This document shows positions 40,777 to 50,796 of a stretch of DNA of 64,000 bases, piece by piece (the stretch's first letter is position 1; each line of letters begins with the position of its first letter). Source of the stretch: Roseiarcus sp963742305. Lineage in GTDB: Bacteria; Pseudomonadota; Alphaproteobacteria; Rhizobiales; Beijerinckiaceae. The DNA lies in the NCBI GenBank assembly GCA_963742305.1, contig CAVULN010000047.1, positions 1-64,000 on the forward strand, in the 5' to 3' direction. The position numbers and the translations under genes are program-made. The notes below the pieces were generated by a model that was given only the letters and a program-made list of their open reading frames with translations, had not been told where the DNA came from and searched no databases.

Positions 40777-41724
40777 ATGCGGGTCATCGATTCCCACACC
40801 GAGGGCGAACCCACCCGCGTGATCGTCGACGGCGGGCCGGACCTCGGGCGGGGGCCGCTCTCGGAGCGGCTTCGACGCTTCTCCGCCGGGTTCGATCATG
40901 TCCGCCGCTTCGCCGTCAACGAGCCGCGCGGCCACGACGCGCTGGTCGGCGCGCTCCTCTGCGAGCCGCATGACACGTCATGCGCGGCGGGCGTCATCTT
41001 CTTCAACAATGTCGGCTATCTGGGCATGTGCGGCCATGGAACGATCGGGCTTGCCGTGACGCTGGCGCATATGGGCCGGCTGACGAGAGGGCGCCATCGC
41101 TTCGAGACGCCGGTCGGGACGGTCGGCGTCGAACTGGTCGATGAGGAGACGGCCGCGGTCGAGAATGTCGAGAGCTATCGCTTCGCCAGGGCGGTCAGGG
41201 TCGAGGTCGAAGGACTGGGCGAGGTCGCAGGCGACATCGCCTGGGGCGGCAACTGGTTCTTCCTCGCTTCCACCGCCCCGCCCTGCGAACTCGAGCTTGC
41301 CAATGTCGGCCGCCTGACGGAGGCCGCGACCGCCGTGCATGGCGCGCTTCTGGCGCAGGGGCTGCGCGGCCGGGACGGCGCGCCAATCGACCATATCGAG
41401 TTCTTCGCCGCCCCGCGGTCGAGCGACGCGATGAGCCGCAATTTCGTGCTCTGCCCCGGCGGCGCCTATGACCGCTCGCCCTGCGGAACCGGCACCAGCG
41501 CCAAGCTCGCCTGCCTCGCGGCCGACGGCAAGCTGCGCCCCGGCGAGGTCTGGGTTCAGGAGAGCGTCATCGGCAGCCGCTTTGGCGCGAGCTTCGAGCC
41601 CGGACCCGCCGGCGGCGTTCTGCCGCGCATCAGCGGGCGCGCGTTCGTCTGCGCGGAGACGAAGCTCGTCGAGAGTCCCGGGGACCCGTTCCGGTACGGG
41701 TTTGGCGGCGGGCAGCCGACATAA
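40777..41724 (+). CDS. 4-hydroxyproline 2-epimerase / proline racemase family
   Basis: 315-residue proline-racemase-fold epimerase. It opens MRVIDSHTEGEPTRVIVDGGP; the two general acid/base Cys residues are in NVGYLGMCGHGTIGLAVTLA and YDRSPCGTGTSAKLA, the latter typical of 4-hydroxyproline epimerases. It would convert trans-4-hydroxy-L-proline to the cis-D isomer. It starts 19 bp after the DapA-like gene, forming a catabolic pair; the D-hydroxyproline dehydrogenase that would link them is not recognised here. Confidence 0.88.
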   Translation: MRVIDSHTEGEPTRVIVDGGPDLGRGPLSERLRRFSAGFDHVRRFAVNEPRGHDALVGALLCEPHDTSCAAGVIFFNNVGYLGMCGHGTIGLAVTLAHMGRLTRGRHRFETPVGTVGVELVDEETAAVENVESYRFARAVRVEVEGLGEVAGDIAWGGNWFFLASTAPPCELELANVGRLTEAATAVHGALLAQGLRGRDGAPIDHIEFFAAPRSSDAMSRNFVLCPGGAYDRSPCGTGTSAKLACLAADGKLRPGEVWVQESVIGSRFGASFEPGPAGGVLPRISGRAFVCAETKLVESPGDPFRYGFGGGQPT

Positions 41725-41848
41725 TCCCTTGTTCGCTCTGGTGCTCTCGCGCTTGACAGCCCCGCCCTGGCCGTGTCTTGCAGCGGCTTTGCGCCAAGGC
41801 GAGAGCCGAGTTCGCCTTTCTTGCGCTGAAATCGGGGAAGTCCGGAGC

Positions 41849-42813
41849 ATGTCAACGGCCTTGGTGTTTCCAGGTCAGGGGTCGCAGACGGTGGGAATGG
41901 GCAAGGCGCTGGCGGACGAGTTTCCCGTCGCGCGCGAGGCGTTCGACCGCGTCGACGCCGCGCTTGGGCATAAGCTTTCCACGCTCATGTTCGAGGGGCC
42001 CGAGGCGGAGCTGACTCTCACCGCCAACGCCCAGCCGGCGCTGCTGGCGACGAGCATCGCGACGCTCAGGGTTCTTAAGAGCGAGAAGGGCTTCGATCCG
42101 GCGTCGCAGGCGGCCTTTGTGGCCGGCCATTCGCTCGGCGAATATTCGGCCCTGTGCGCGGCCGGTTCGCTTGCTCTCGAGGATGCGGCGCGTCTCCTGC
42201 GCCTCAGGGGCGAAGCGATGCAGAAGGCGGTTCCGGTCGGCGAAGGGGCGATGGCGGCCCTGCTCGGCCTCGACTTCGGCCAGGCGGTGAAGATCGCCAC
42301 GCAGGCGGCGAGCGATCTCTATCTCGACCGGCGCGATCTGCCAGGTCGCCAACGACAACGGCGCGGGCCAGGTCGTCGTCTCCGGCACGAAGGCCGCGGT
42401 CGAGCGGGCGATGGAACTCGCCATGCTGGCCGGCGCTAAGCGCACGCTGCGCCTGCCGGTTTCGGCGCCGTTCCATTGCGCGCTGATGCAGCCGGCGGCG
42501 GAAGCGATGGAGGCGGCGCTGAGGGAAGTCGAGATTCGTCGCGCCCAAACCGCCCCTTGTCGCCAATGTCGAAGCCGAGGCGGTCGCCGACCCGGAAGCG
42601 ATCCGCTCCGGCCTCGTCAGGCAGGTGACGGGAACCGTTCGCTGGCGCGAGAGCGTCCTCTATATGAGCGCGCACGGCGTGAAGCGCTTCGTCGAAATCG
42701 GGACCGGCAAGGTGCTGACCGGCCTCATCAAGCGAATCGCACAAGGCGCAACAGCGATGAGCGTCGGCTCGCCCGCCGACGTCGCCGCCTTCAGCGCCTC
42801 GGAACAGCCCTGA
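41849..42813 (+). CDS. fabD: Malonyl-CoA:ACP transacylase FabD (two frameshifts)
   Basis: Loads malonyl units on ACP for fatty-acid synthesis. It starts MSTALVFPGQGSQTVGMGKAL; the nucleophile motif is FVAGHSLGEYSALCA. The frame slips by +1 between about 42325 and 42345 (then VANDNGAGQVVVSGTKAAVE and VSAPFHCALMQPAAEAM with the catalytic His), and again near 42548 (then LVANVEAEAVADPEAIRSGL, ending TVRWRESVLYMSAHGVKRFVEIGTGKVLTGLIKR). All segments are well conserved, so sequence errors are more likely than inactivation of an essential gene. First gene of fabD-fabG. Confidence 0.85.
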
Positions 42814-42837
42814 GATCCGACAGGAGGGACGAACTCG

Positions 42838-43577
42838 GTGTTCGATCTGACAGGAAGAGTTGCGCTCGTCACCGGGGCGTCGGGAGGACTTGGGCAGGCG
42901 ATCGCGCGCGCGCTGCACGCCCGGGGCGCCGGGGTCGCGCTCTCCGGCACGCGGAAAGAGGCGCTCGAAGCGCTCGCCGCCGAGCTCGAGGACCGCGCCC
43001 ATGTCGCGCCATGCGATCTCGCGGATGCCGCGGCGATCGAGGCGCTGGTTCCCGGCGTCGAGCGCGCGCTCGGGCTCCGTCGACATTCTCGTCAACAACG
43101 CCGGCGTCACGCGCGACGACTCTCTTCATGCGCATGAAGGACGCGGATTGGGACACGGTGCTCGCGATCAACCTCACCGCGGCCTTCCGCCTGTCGCGCG
43201 CCGCGCTCAGGGGCATGATGAAGCGCCGCTTCGGCCGGATCATCAACATGACCTCGGTCGTCGGCGTCCAGGGCAACCCGGGCCAGGGCAATTACGCGGC
43301 CGCCAAGGCCGGCATGATCGGCATGTCGAAGGCGCTCGCCGCCGAGGTCGCGACGCGCGGCATCACCGTCAATTGCATCGCGCCCGGCTTCATCGACAGC
43401 CCGATGACCAGGGCGCTCGACGAGAAACAGCGCGACTCGATCCTCGCGTCGATCCCGATCGGACGGCTGGGCTCGGACGAGGACATTGGCGCCGCCGCGG
43501 TCTATCTGGCGAGTTCGGAAGCGGCCTACGTGACCGGACAAACCCTGCATGTGAACGGCGGAATGGCAATGATTTGA
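42838..43577 (+). CDS. fabG: 3-oxoacyl-ACP reductase FabG (two frameshifts)
   Basis: NADPH-dependent SDR reducing 3-oxoacyl-ACP. A GTG at 42838 with GGAGG upstream starts FDLTGRVALVTGASGGLGQA. +1 slips near 43072 (then GSVDILVNNAGVTRD) and near 43125 (then LFMRMKDADWDTVLAINLTA) are needed to read through. The catalytic Ser/Tyr/Lys are in MTSVVGVQGNPGQGNYAAAKAGMIG, and the end is YVTGQTLHVNGGMAMI. It lies 25 bp after fabD; acpP follows. Confidence 0.87.
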
Positions 43578-43844
43578 GAGCCTTGGAGTTGCAGCAAACC
43601 AGCGGCGCAAGGGGGCTTGCTTCCCCTCGCGTTGGCGGGAAAGATATGCTATCGACCCCCTTTGTCGCAGGGCGCGGGAGGGGCGCATCATCAAGCGTCA
43701 GCGTCGGCGAACCCGAGTGAGCGTGTCGCCGACTTGAGGCATTGAGAGGGCGGCGCGATGGCGAGAAATTGCCCTTGTGCGACTCGATCGGGAAATTGAC
43801 AAGAAAGTCGGGCCGCGAAGCCCGGCGGATGAGGGAAAAGATAG
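43578..43844. other. Intergenic region fabG-acpP
   Basis: 267 bp; presumably contains the acpP promoter. No ORF or clear promoter hexamers recognised. GAGGG lies ahead of the acpP ATG. Confidence 0.4.
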
Positions 43845-44087
43845 ATGAGCGATGTCGCAGAGCGCGTGAAGAAGATCGTCGTCGAGCATCTCGGCGTGGA
43901 GGCCGACAAGGTCGTCGACAGCGCCAATTTCATCGACGATCTCGGCGCCGACTCGCTCGATACGGTCGAGCTGGTGATGGCTTTCGAAGAGGAGTTCGGA
44001 GTCGAGATTCCCGACGACCAGGCCGAAACGATCGTGACCGTCGGCGACGCGGTCAAGTTCCTCGAAAAGGCGTCGGCCAAAAAGTAA
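43845..44087 (+). CDS. acpP: Acyl carrier protein AcpP
   Basis: Central carrier of fatty-acid synthesis. 80 residues, strongly acidic; the phosphopantetheine site is LGADSLDTVELVMAFEEEFGVEIPDD. Followed by a stem-loop terminator candidate at 44146, as is common for this highly expressed gene. Confidence 0.97.
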   Translation: MSDVAERVKKIVVEHLGVEADKVVDSANFIDDLGADSLDTVELVMAFEEEFGVEIPDDQAETIVTVGDAVKFLEKASAKK

Positions 44088-44145
44088 CGGCGGCAAACGC
44101 GCCTTAAACAGGCTTTCGTCGAGACGTTCTTGCTTGGAAAGCGCG

Positions 44146-44180
44146 CGGGCCGGCGTCCAGTCCGGCCCGTCTTGCGTTTG
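44146..44180 (+). terminator. Rho-independent-like terminator after acpP
   Basis: CGGGCCGG (44146-44153), 8-nt loop, CCGGCCCG (44162-44169), then TCTTGCGTTT. The stem is a perfect 8 bp with a moderately T-rich tail. Confidence 0.65.
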
Positions 44181-44251
44181 ACGCAGCATCTCAGTCAACG
44201 CGGTTGAAGGGGAATGCAACGGGAAGCAGTCAGGTTGCGGAAATGGAGCGA

Positions 44252-45514
44252 ATGAGGCGGGTCGTCGTCACGGGTCTTGGCATGGTGAGTCCGCTGGCTT
44301 GCGGCGTCGAGGCGACATGGCGCCGTCTTCTGGCCGGCGAACTCGGCGGCGGCGCGGGTCGAGAACTTCGACGTCTCCGACCTCCCCTGCCAGATCGCCG
44401 CGCAGGTGCCGCGCGGCGCCGCTCCCGACGCCTTCAATCCCGACGACTGGATGGATCCCAAGGAGCAGCGCCGCGTCGACGACTTCATCATCTATGGCAT
44501 GAGCGCCGCGACCCAGGCGCTCCGCGACGCGGACTGGGCGCCCAGGACCTACGAGGAGGAGATCGAGACCGGCGTCCTGATCGGCTCGGGGATCGGCGGC
44601 CTCGGCGGCATCTACGACGCCTCGATCACCCTGCATGAAAAGGGACCGCGCCGCATCTCGCCGTTCTTCATTCCCGGCCGGCTGATCAATCTGCTCAGCG
44701 GGCAGGTGTCGATCGCCCACAATCTGAAGGGCCCCAACCACGCGGTCGTCACCGCCTGCTCGACCGGCGCCCACGCGATCGGCGACGCCGGGCGGCTCAT
44801 CGCCCTTGGCGACGCCAACGTGATGGTCGCGGGCGGCGCGGAATCCGCGGTCAACCGCCTTTCGCTGGCGGGCTTTTGCGCCTGCCGGGCGCTGTCGACC
44901 GGCTTCAACGACCGGCCGAAGCAGGCCTCGCGCCCCTACGATCGCGATCGCGACGGCTTCGTCATGGGCGAAGGCGCGGGCTGCGTGGTGCTCGAGGAAC
45001 TCGAGCACGCGAAGGCGCGCGGCGCGCGCATCTACGCCGAACTGGTCGGCTACGGGCTGTCGGGCGACGCCTATCACATCACCGCGCCCGCGCCCGACGG
45101 CGACGGCGCGTTTCGCTCGATGAGCATGGCGCTGAAGCGCGCCGGCATGGCGGCCTCGCGAGATCGACTACGTCAACGCGCACGGCACCTCGACTCCGGT
45201 CGGCGACGAGATCGAACTGCGCGCGGTCGAGCGCCTGCTCGGCAATTCGGCGGCGAAGACGACCATGTCGTCGACCAAATCGTCGATCGGCCATCTCCTC
45301 GGCGCGGCGGGGGCGGTCGAGGCGATCTTCTCCATCCTCGCGATCCGCGACCAGGTCGCGCCGCCGACGCTCAATCTCGACAACCCGTCGGTGGAGACGG
45401 CGATCGATCTTGCGCCGCACAGCGCGCGCAAGCGGCCGATTCAGGCGGCGCTTGTCCAATTCGTTCGGCTTCGGCGGCACCAACGCCTCGCTCATCTTTC
45501 GCGCGCCGGATTGA
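44252..45514 (+). CDS. fabF: 3-oxoacyl-ACP synthase II FabF (three frameshifts)
   Basis: Condensing enzyme of fatty-acid elongation. It starts MRRVVVTGLGMVSPLACGVE at 44252 (an ATG three codons upstream is possible). The segments ARVENFDVSDLPCQIAAQVP, the nucleophile block VVTACSTGAHAIGDAG, EIDYVNAHGTSTPVGDEIEL (His), TKSSIGHLLGAAGAVEAIFS (Lys/His) and the C-terminal SFGFGGTNASLIFRAPD lie in successive frames, each one +1 base from the last (slips near 44345, 45160 and 45455). All catalytic residues are intact, so sequence errors are likely. Confidence 0.87.
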
Positions 45515-45659
45515 GGCGGAGCCAGCCGGCGGGCAATTCGGTGTTTCCCGCGGCGCCCGGTCATGCTAAAGTTCGGCCAAGCCGCCGCGCCCAGTGTGTT
45601 CATCGCTGGCGGGGTTTGAACGACAGGACGGCGCGCGGGGCGAGAGAAGCGGCATCGAC

Positions 45660-47334
45660 ATGAGCGCAGATCACGATCCAGGCGACGGAGCGGCCCCCCG
45701 GCCGCGGGTCAGCCTGTTCGGCCGCGCGTCCAAACCTGCGCTCGGCGATCCCCCGCCCCCGGGCCGGCCGCCGCGCAAGCCGCGCCGGATAGGCACTCTC
45801 GAGCGTGAGCGGATTGCTCACTTTCGTTCTCCTGGGCGCGCTGGCGACCGTCGGGGGGCTCGCCTGGCTCATGAAGGAAGCGCGAAGTCCCGGGCCGCTG
45901 CCGGCTGACAAAGTGGTCATGATCGTGCGCGAGGACGACGGCGGCAGCATTGCCGACCAGCTCGAACGCGGCGGCGTGGTCGACAGCGCGATGTGGTTCA
46001 ATATTCTGACGCTGCTCGACGGCAATCGCGGCGCGCTTGAAGCGCGGCGAGTACGCGTTCAAGGCGGGCGTCAGCATGAACGAGATCGAGAACGAGCTGA
46101 TCGCCCATCGCGTGGTGCGATACAAACTCACCGTTCCCGAAGGCCTGACCAGCGAACAGGTCGTCGACCGGCTGCGCGACGACAGCGTTCTAATCGGCGA
46201 GATCAGGGAGACGCCGCGCGAAGGCTCGCTCACTCCGGACACCTACTATTTCGAGCGTGGCGACACCCGGCAATCGATTCTCTCGCGCATGGCGAAGATG
46301 CAGGCGAAGATCGATCGACGAGATCTGGAAGGGCCGGGCCCCGAACCTGCCGATCCGATCGCCGTGGGAAATGGTGACTCTCGCCTCGATCGTGGAGAAA
46401 GAGACTCGACAAGCCTGAAGAGCGGCCGCGCGTCGCGGGCGTGTTCGTCAATCGCCTCGAAAAGCACATGCGTCTCGAGTCCGACCCGACGATCGTCTAT
46501 GGTCTGGTCCGCGGCAAGGGCACGCTCGGCCGCAGCATCACCAAGGCCGATCTCACTCAGCCGACGCCCTACAACACCTACCTGATCGAGGGTCTGCCGC
46601 CGGGGCCGATCTGCAACCCGGGCAAGGCGGCGCTGGAGGCGGTCGCCAATCCGGCGCATAGCAAGGATCTCTATTTCGTCGCCGACGGAACCGGTGGGCA
46701 TACGTTCGCCGAAACGCTCGATCAGCATCAGAAGAATGTCGCCCGCTGGCGTCAGATCGAGAAGGACGTGAAGGACAAGCTCGCGCCGGACGTCGCGCCG
46801 GGCCCCTCGATCCGCGGCTCGATCGAACCGGTCGATCCGGCTCAGTTCGGCGCGCTTGTCGCGCCCTCGCCGGGACGAGGCGCGCCTGCCGCGCTGATCG
46901 CCCGCCTCACCAAGATCGGCGCGGGCCGGAAGGCGGAGGCCGCGGCGCTGGCCTCGCTCGCCGCTCCCGGCGCCAAGACCATCGACGACATCGGCGCGGT
47001 CGTGACCGGCGTCAACGACGCGCCCGAGGCGGGCCTCGCCTTCTCCGACGCGGACCAGCCCGACGCAGGCGGCGGACCGGTCGCCTCCGTCGCCTTGTCG
47101 CCGGCGATGCTCGCGGACCAGAAGGCCCGCGAGGCCAAGTACGGGACGGCAGCGCTGGCTTCCAGCCTCCCTGTCGACGCCCTCGTCGCCGCGCCGGCCG
47201 CGGCGCAGCCGGCGACCGCGTCCGGACGTCCGCGCATCTACGACGCTTCCGAAGGCACTCCGCTCGACCCGCTGCGCAACAAGACATACGATCTGAGCTA
47301 CGCCAAGGTCGTGCCGGCCGACGCTTTGAAGTAA
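45660..47334 (+). CDS. mltG: Endolytic murein transglycosylase MltG (four frameshifts)
   Basis: Inner-membrane lytic transglycosylase that cleaves nascent glycan strands. It starts MSADHDPGDGAAPRPRVSLF; a membrane helix SGLLTFVLLGALATVGGLAWL; the YceG domain contains KRGEYAFKAGVSMNEIENEL, EGSLTPDTYYFERGD, PWEMVTLASIVEKET (catalytic Glu), ERPRVAGVFVNRLEKHMRLE and the end block PPGPICNPGKAALEAVANP. +1 slips occur near 45801, 46040, 46313 (a 4-base repeat ATCG) and 46408. A long C-terminal tail of about 150 residues beyond the domain, rich in Ala, is unusual. Confidence 0.85.
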
Positions 47335-47351
47335 GCCCGCCCGGCGGGCTT
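47333..47351. terminator. Bidirectional terminator between mltG and rlmB
   Basis: AAGCCCGC (47333-47340), CCG loop, GCGGGCTT (47344-47351), placed exactly between the two converging stops. A perfect 8-bp stem starting with A's on one side and ending with T's on the other. Confidence 0.7.
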
Positions 47352-47353
47352 CC

Positions 47354-48223
47354 TCACCCTTGGTCGGACATGCGCTCGTGCGCGAGCGCGAGCGCAATGG
47401 CGCAGGCGTTGGAAACGTTGAGGCTCTTGATCGCGCCTGGCAGATCGAGGCGGGCCATCCGGTCGCAGCGCTCGCGCGTCAGCCGTCTCAAACCCCTGTC
47501 CTCCGCGCCGAGGACCAGCGCCAGCGGACGCGTGAGCGTCTGTTCGGCGAGCCGGTCTGGCGCCTCCGAGTCGAGCCCGATCCGCCAGTAGCCCATGTCG
47601 CCCATCTCCTGGAGCGCCCGCGCCAGATTGGGGACGGTGCAAATCGGCACGTGCTCGAGCCCGCCCGAGGCCGACTTGGCGAGCGCGCCGGCGAAGTCGG
47701 GCGAGTGGCGCTCGGTGGTGACGAGCGCGTCAACGGCGAAGGCCGCGGCGGTGCGCAGAATCGCGCCCACGTTATGCGGATCGGTGATCTGGTCGAGGAC
47801 GAGAACGAGGCCGTTCGCCGGCAATTCCGCGACGTCGACCGGGGCGAGCGGCCGGGCTTCGAGCAGCACGCCCTGGTGAACCGCGTCGCGGGGGCCAAGA
47901 GCGGAAATCTCTTCGGCGCTCACGATCCTCATCTCGACCCCGCGCGCGGCGGCGTGGGCGCCGAGGCGCTCGGCCGCCGCGGGCGTGGCGTAGAGGCGGA
48001 CGAGTTCGCGCCGCGGCGCCTGAAGGGCGGCCAGAACGCTATGAAAGCCGTAGATGAGCGAAACCCTGGCCTCCCGCCGCTCGCCCGGACGGTCGCGATC
48101 GCCCGGGCGAGCGGATGGCCGCGCCGCCTCGGCGGCTTGCCGCGCCGTTTCCGCGCGGGGGCGCCCTCGCGGCGGCTTGAGCGAACCGAGGGAGGGAGGA
48201 CGGCGGTCGCGCTTGCGGGTCAT
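47354..48223 (-). CDS. rlmB: TrmH/SpoU-family 23S rRNA 2'-O-methyltransferase (RlmB-like)
   Basis: SPOUT methyltransferase, 289 residues. A basic disordered N-terminus (about 50 residues) precedes the substrate-binding domain (LIYGFHSVLAALQAPRRELV) and the knotted SAM domain with motif 1 LVLVLDQITDPHNVGAILRT, motif 2 LALVLGAEDRGLRRL and motif 3 IKSLNVSNACAIAL. RlmB (Gm2251) is the likely specificity; another TrmH-type target cannot be ruled out. Convergent with mltG. Confidence 0.88.
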   Translation of the reverse strand: MTRKRDRRPPSLGSLKPPRGRPRAETARQAAEAARPSARPGDRDRPGERREARVSLIYGFHSVLAALQAPRRELVRLYATPAAAERLGAHAAARGVEMRIVSAEEISALGPRDAVHQGVLLEARPLAPVDVAELPANGLVLVLDQITDPHNVGAILRTAAAFAVDALVTTERHSPDFAGALAKSASGGLEHVPICTVPNLARALQEMGDMGYWRIGLDSEAPDRLAEQTLTRPLALVLGAEDRGLRRLTRERCDRMARLDLPGAIKSLNVSNACAIALALAHERMSDQG

Positions 48224-48308
48224 CGGCCGAGCGATCCAAGCGGCGATTTCAAGATGGCGGTGGGCGATGCAGTCCTACCAAACCGGTCTCCGGCGGACAA
48301 CTTCCCTG

Positions 48309-48509
48309 CTAACAGGGAAAGAACAGGGCATTGCGGAGTTTCCCGTCTGCTTTGATGACCAACCGGACGGTCTCGTGGCTGATGTCGATCCCGCGCTCGG
48401 CCAAGAGATCCTCGACGTTTCGAAGCGACATCGGGGATCGCCCGTACATCATCGCGACCAGACGGATGACCTCTGGCGAGCTGTTGAAATATCGGAACGG
48501 ATTGCTCAT
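48309..48509 (-). pseudogene. IS6-family transposase, N-terminal fragment
   Basis: 66 codons starting MSNPFRYFNSSPEVIRLVAM and continuing SLRNVEDLLAERGIDISHET, the first about 49 residues of an IS6 transposase. After VRL the similarity ends and a stop follows. No terminal repeats were recognised; it is a relic. Confidence 0.8.
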
Positions 48510-48510
48510 G

Positions 48511-48609
48511 CGCCATGGCCGACACAGTCATAGTGCGCCCGACGCCATCGGAGGAACCGGTGACGAGGGCCGTCTTGCCGGAGAGGTGGAGGCGCCTGAA
48601 GCCTATCAT
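48511..48609 (-). pseudogene. Short-chain dehydrogenase, N-terminal fragment
   Basis: From the ATG 48609 the frame reads MIGFRRLHLSGKTALVTGSS and then DGVGRTM, the Rossmann start of an SDR, and is then cut by the IS6 fragment. Only about 30 codons survive. It begins inside the end of the enolase-superfamily fragment, suggesting a former operon. Confidence 0.65.
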
Positions 48610-48921
48610 GCTTCGCTCCGTCGCGAGATGAGGTCGGAACGCTCGAACACTCGCGGACGTAGGTCGAGCCCCAGTCCTGACCCCTCCGTCGGATAGACAT
48701 AGCCGTCGCGGATCGTCGGCGTTTTGGTAACCAGTTCCTCGTACCAGCCTGTATAGAAGGCCCGCACAATTCCTGGATGAAGGGGTTCGGCTGGCTGAAC
48801 GACATGTGCACAGAAGCGGCGAAGCCGACCGGCAATGGGTCGCCGAAGGGAGACACGACGATCCGTTGTGCATCTTGGCGATGCGGTTCTTGATCGGCAC
48901 GCTCTGCTTCTCGCGAACCGC
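48606..48921 (-). pseudogene. Mandelate racemase/enolase-superfamily dehydratase, C-terminal fragment
   Basis: Three frames together give RIAKMHNG, VVSPFGDPLPVGFAASVHMS with FSQPNPFIQE, and FYTGWYEELVTKTPTIRDGY with GSGLGLDLRPRVFERSDL. This is the C-terminal barrel end of an acid-sugar dehydratase. Two one-base deletions are inferred (near 48860 and 48775). The N-terminal three quarters are absent; the fragment abuts the stop of the upstream ABC ATPase gene. Confidence 0.6.
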
Positions 48922-50782
48922 TTAGCGATGGCGAAGGACGAAGTGACCCTCTGTGACTTCGTCGTAAATTGAAGGCTCGGCTTTGTGGCCGAGCGGGAAG
49001 ATGGGCGAGGCAAGAGGCTTGGCGCTCGGAGCTTCGTGGATTCGTCTGCGCCTCGGATCCGCAACCGGGACGGCCGCCATCAACGTTCTGGTGTAGGGAT
49101 GGCGGGCATCTTCGAACACCGCTGGCCTCGGACCTACTTCGACGAGACGGCCCAGATACATAACCCCAACGTAGTGCGATATACGCTCGACGACCGCAAT
49201 ATCGTGACTGATGAATAGGAAGGATAGTCCCAGGTCCGCCTGCAATTCTGCGAGGAGGTTCAGCACCTGCGCCTGCACCGAGACGTCGAGCGCTGAAACC
49301 GCCTCGTCGGCGATGACGAGGCTCGGATGCGAGGCGATCGCGCGGGCGATCGCTACCCGCTGCCGCTGTCCTCCCGACAGTTCGTGCGGATAGCGGTTGA
49401 GGAACGAGCGCGGCAGATCGACGCGGTCGAACAGCGCGGCCACCCGATCCGCGATCTCCGATTTCGAGGCGAGGCCGAAGTTGACCAGCGGCTCTGCAAC
49501 CTGGTCGCGCAGTCTGCGGAGCGGATTGAGCGACGCAAACGGATCCTGAAACACCATCTGCATGTCTCGGCGCGCTTCGCGGAGTTCGACTGGTTCGAGG
49601 CTGCGGATTTCCTGCTCGTCGAGCCATATTTCGCCGGATAGCGGTTCGACCAGCCGCACGATGGAGCGGCCGCATGACGATTTGCCGCAGCCCGATTCGC
49701 CGACGAGCGAAAATGTTTCGCCTACGTTTATGGAAAAACTCACGTCCTCGACCGCATGGACATTCGCTACGACTCGACGAAGGGCGCCTCCCCTCACCGG
49801 ATAGCGGGTGGTCAAATTCTTGACTTTCAGCAAACAGTGAGGTTCGCGGCGCGCCTGCGAAACGCTCGGATTGGCGGACACGGAATCGCCAAGCCGGCGC
49901 ATCGGCGCCGGCTCGGCCGTGCCGCGCATCTGGCCGAGCTTCGGAACCGCCGCCAGCAGCATCCGCGTGTAGTCGGCCTGCGGATTCTCGAAGATCGTCT
50001 CGACGCCGCCTTCCTCGACGATCTTGCCGCGGTACATGACGACGACCCGGTCCGCCATCTGTGCGACGACCGCCATGTCGTGGGTGACGAACAGCACGGC
50101 CATGCGGTTCTCGCGCTTCAGCCGATCGATCAGCGCCAGGATTTCCGCCTGAATCGTCACGTCAAGCGCTGTCGTTGGCTCGTCAGCGATAAGGAGCCGC
50201 GGCTCGCAGGCCATCGCCATGGCGATCACGACGCGCTGGCGCATGCCGCCTGACAATTCATGCGGATATTGCCGAAGACGACGCTCGGGCTCCGGCACCC
50301 GCACGCCACGGAGAAGCTCGAGCGCCCGCGCCCGCGCTTCGCCACGCTTCAGTCCCCGATGCGCCTTCAGTCCGTCGACGAGCTGCCGCTCGATCGTGAA
50401 AACGGGATTGAGAGACGTCATCGGCTCCTGGAAGATCATGCCGATCTGGTCGCCGCGGAGCTCGCGCATGAATTCCTGCGGGGCCTTGGCGAGGTCGATC
50501 GTTTCGCCCCTACGTGGCGCGAATTTGAGCTTGCCTCCCGATATTCGCCCGCCGCCAAACTCGACCAGGCGCATGAGGGAGAGGGAGGTGACCGATTTTC
50601 CAGAGCCCGAACTCGCCGACAAGGCAGACCGTCTCGCCCGGATCGATCGAAAACGAGACGCCGTCTACGGCGACGATCGACGCGCCATCGGTCCGAAATT
50701 CGACCCTGAGGTTCTCGACCGCCAACAGCGGCCGGCCCGTATCGTCCTGCGAGGCGAGAGGACGTTCGGCGGTTGAGGACAT
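48922..50782 (-). CDS. Fused dipeptide/oligopeptide ABC ATP-binding protein (DppD-DppF type; one frameshift)
   Basis: About 620 residues with two NBDs. It starts MSSTAERPLASQDDTGRPLL at 50782; an extra T near 50612 breaks the first Walker A, which reads CLVGESGSGKSVTSLSLMRL when removed. First NBD: signature LSGGMRQRVVIAMA, Walker B LLIADEPTTALD. Second NBD: LVGESGCGKSSCGRSI, LSGGQRQRVAIARA, LVIADEAVSALD. The C-terminal oligopeptide domain RHPYTRTLMAAVPVADPRRR is present. It powers the adjacent DppB/DppC permeases. Confidence 0.85.
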
Positions 50783-50796
50783 GTCCTGGTTTAGCC

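Noticed and set aside
49215..50776. Plus-strand frames opposite the DppD-F fusion
   Set aside because: Shadow frames of the ABC ATPase gene; no independent features.
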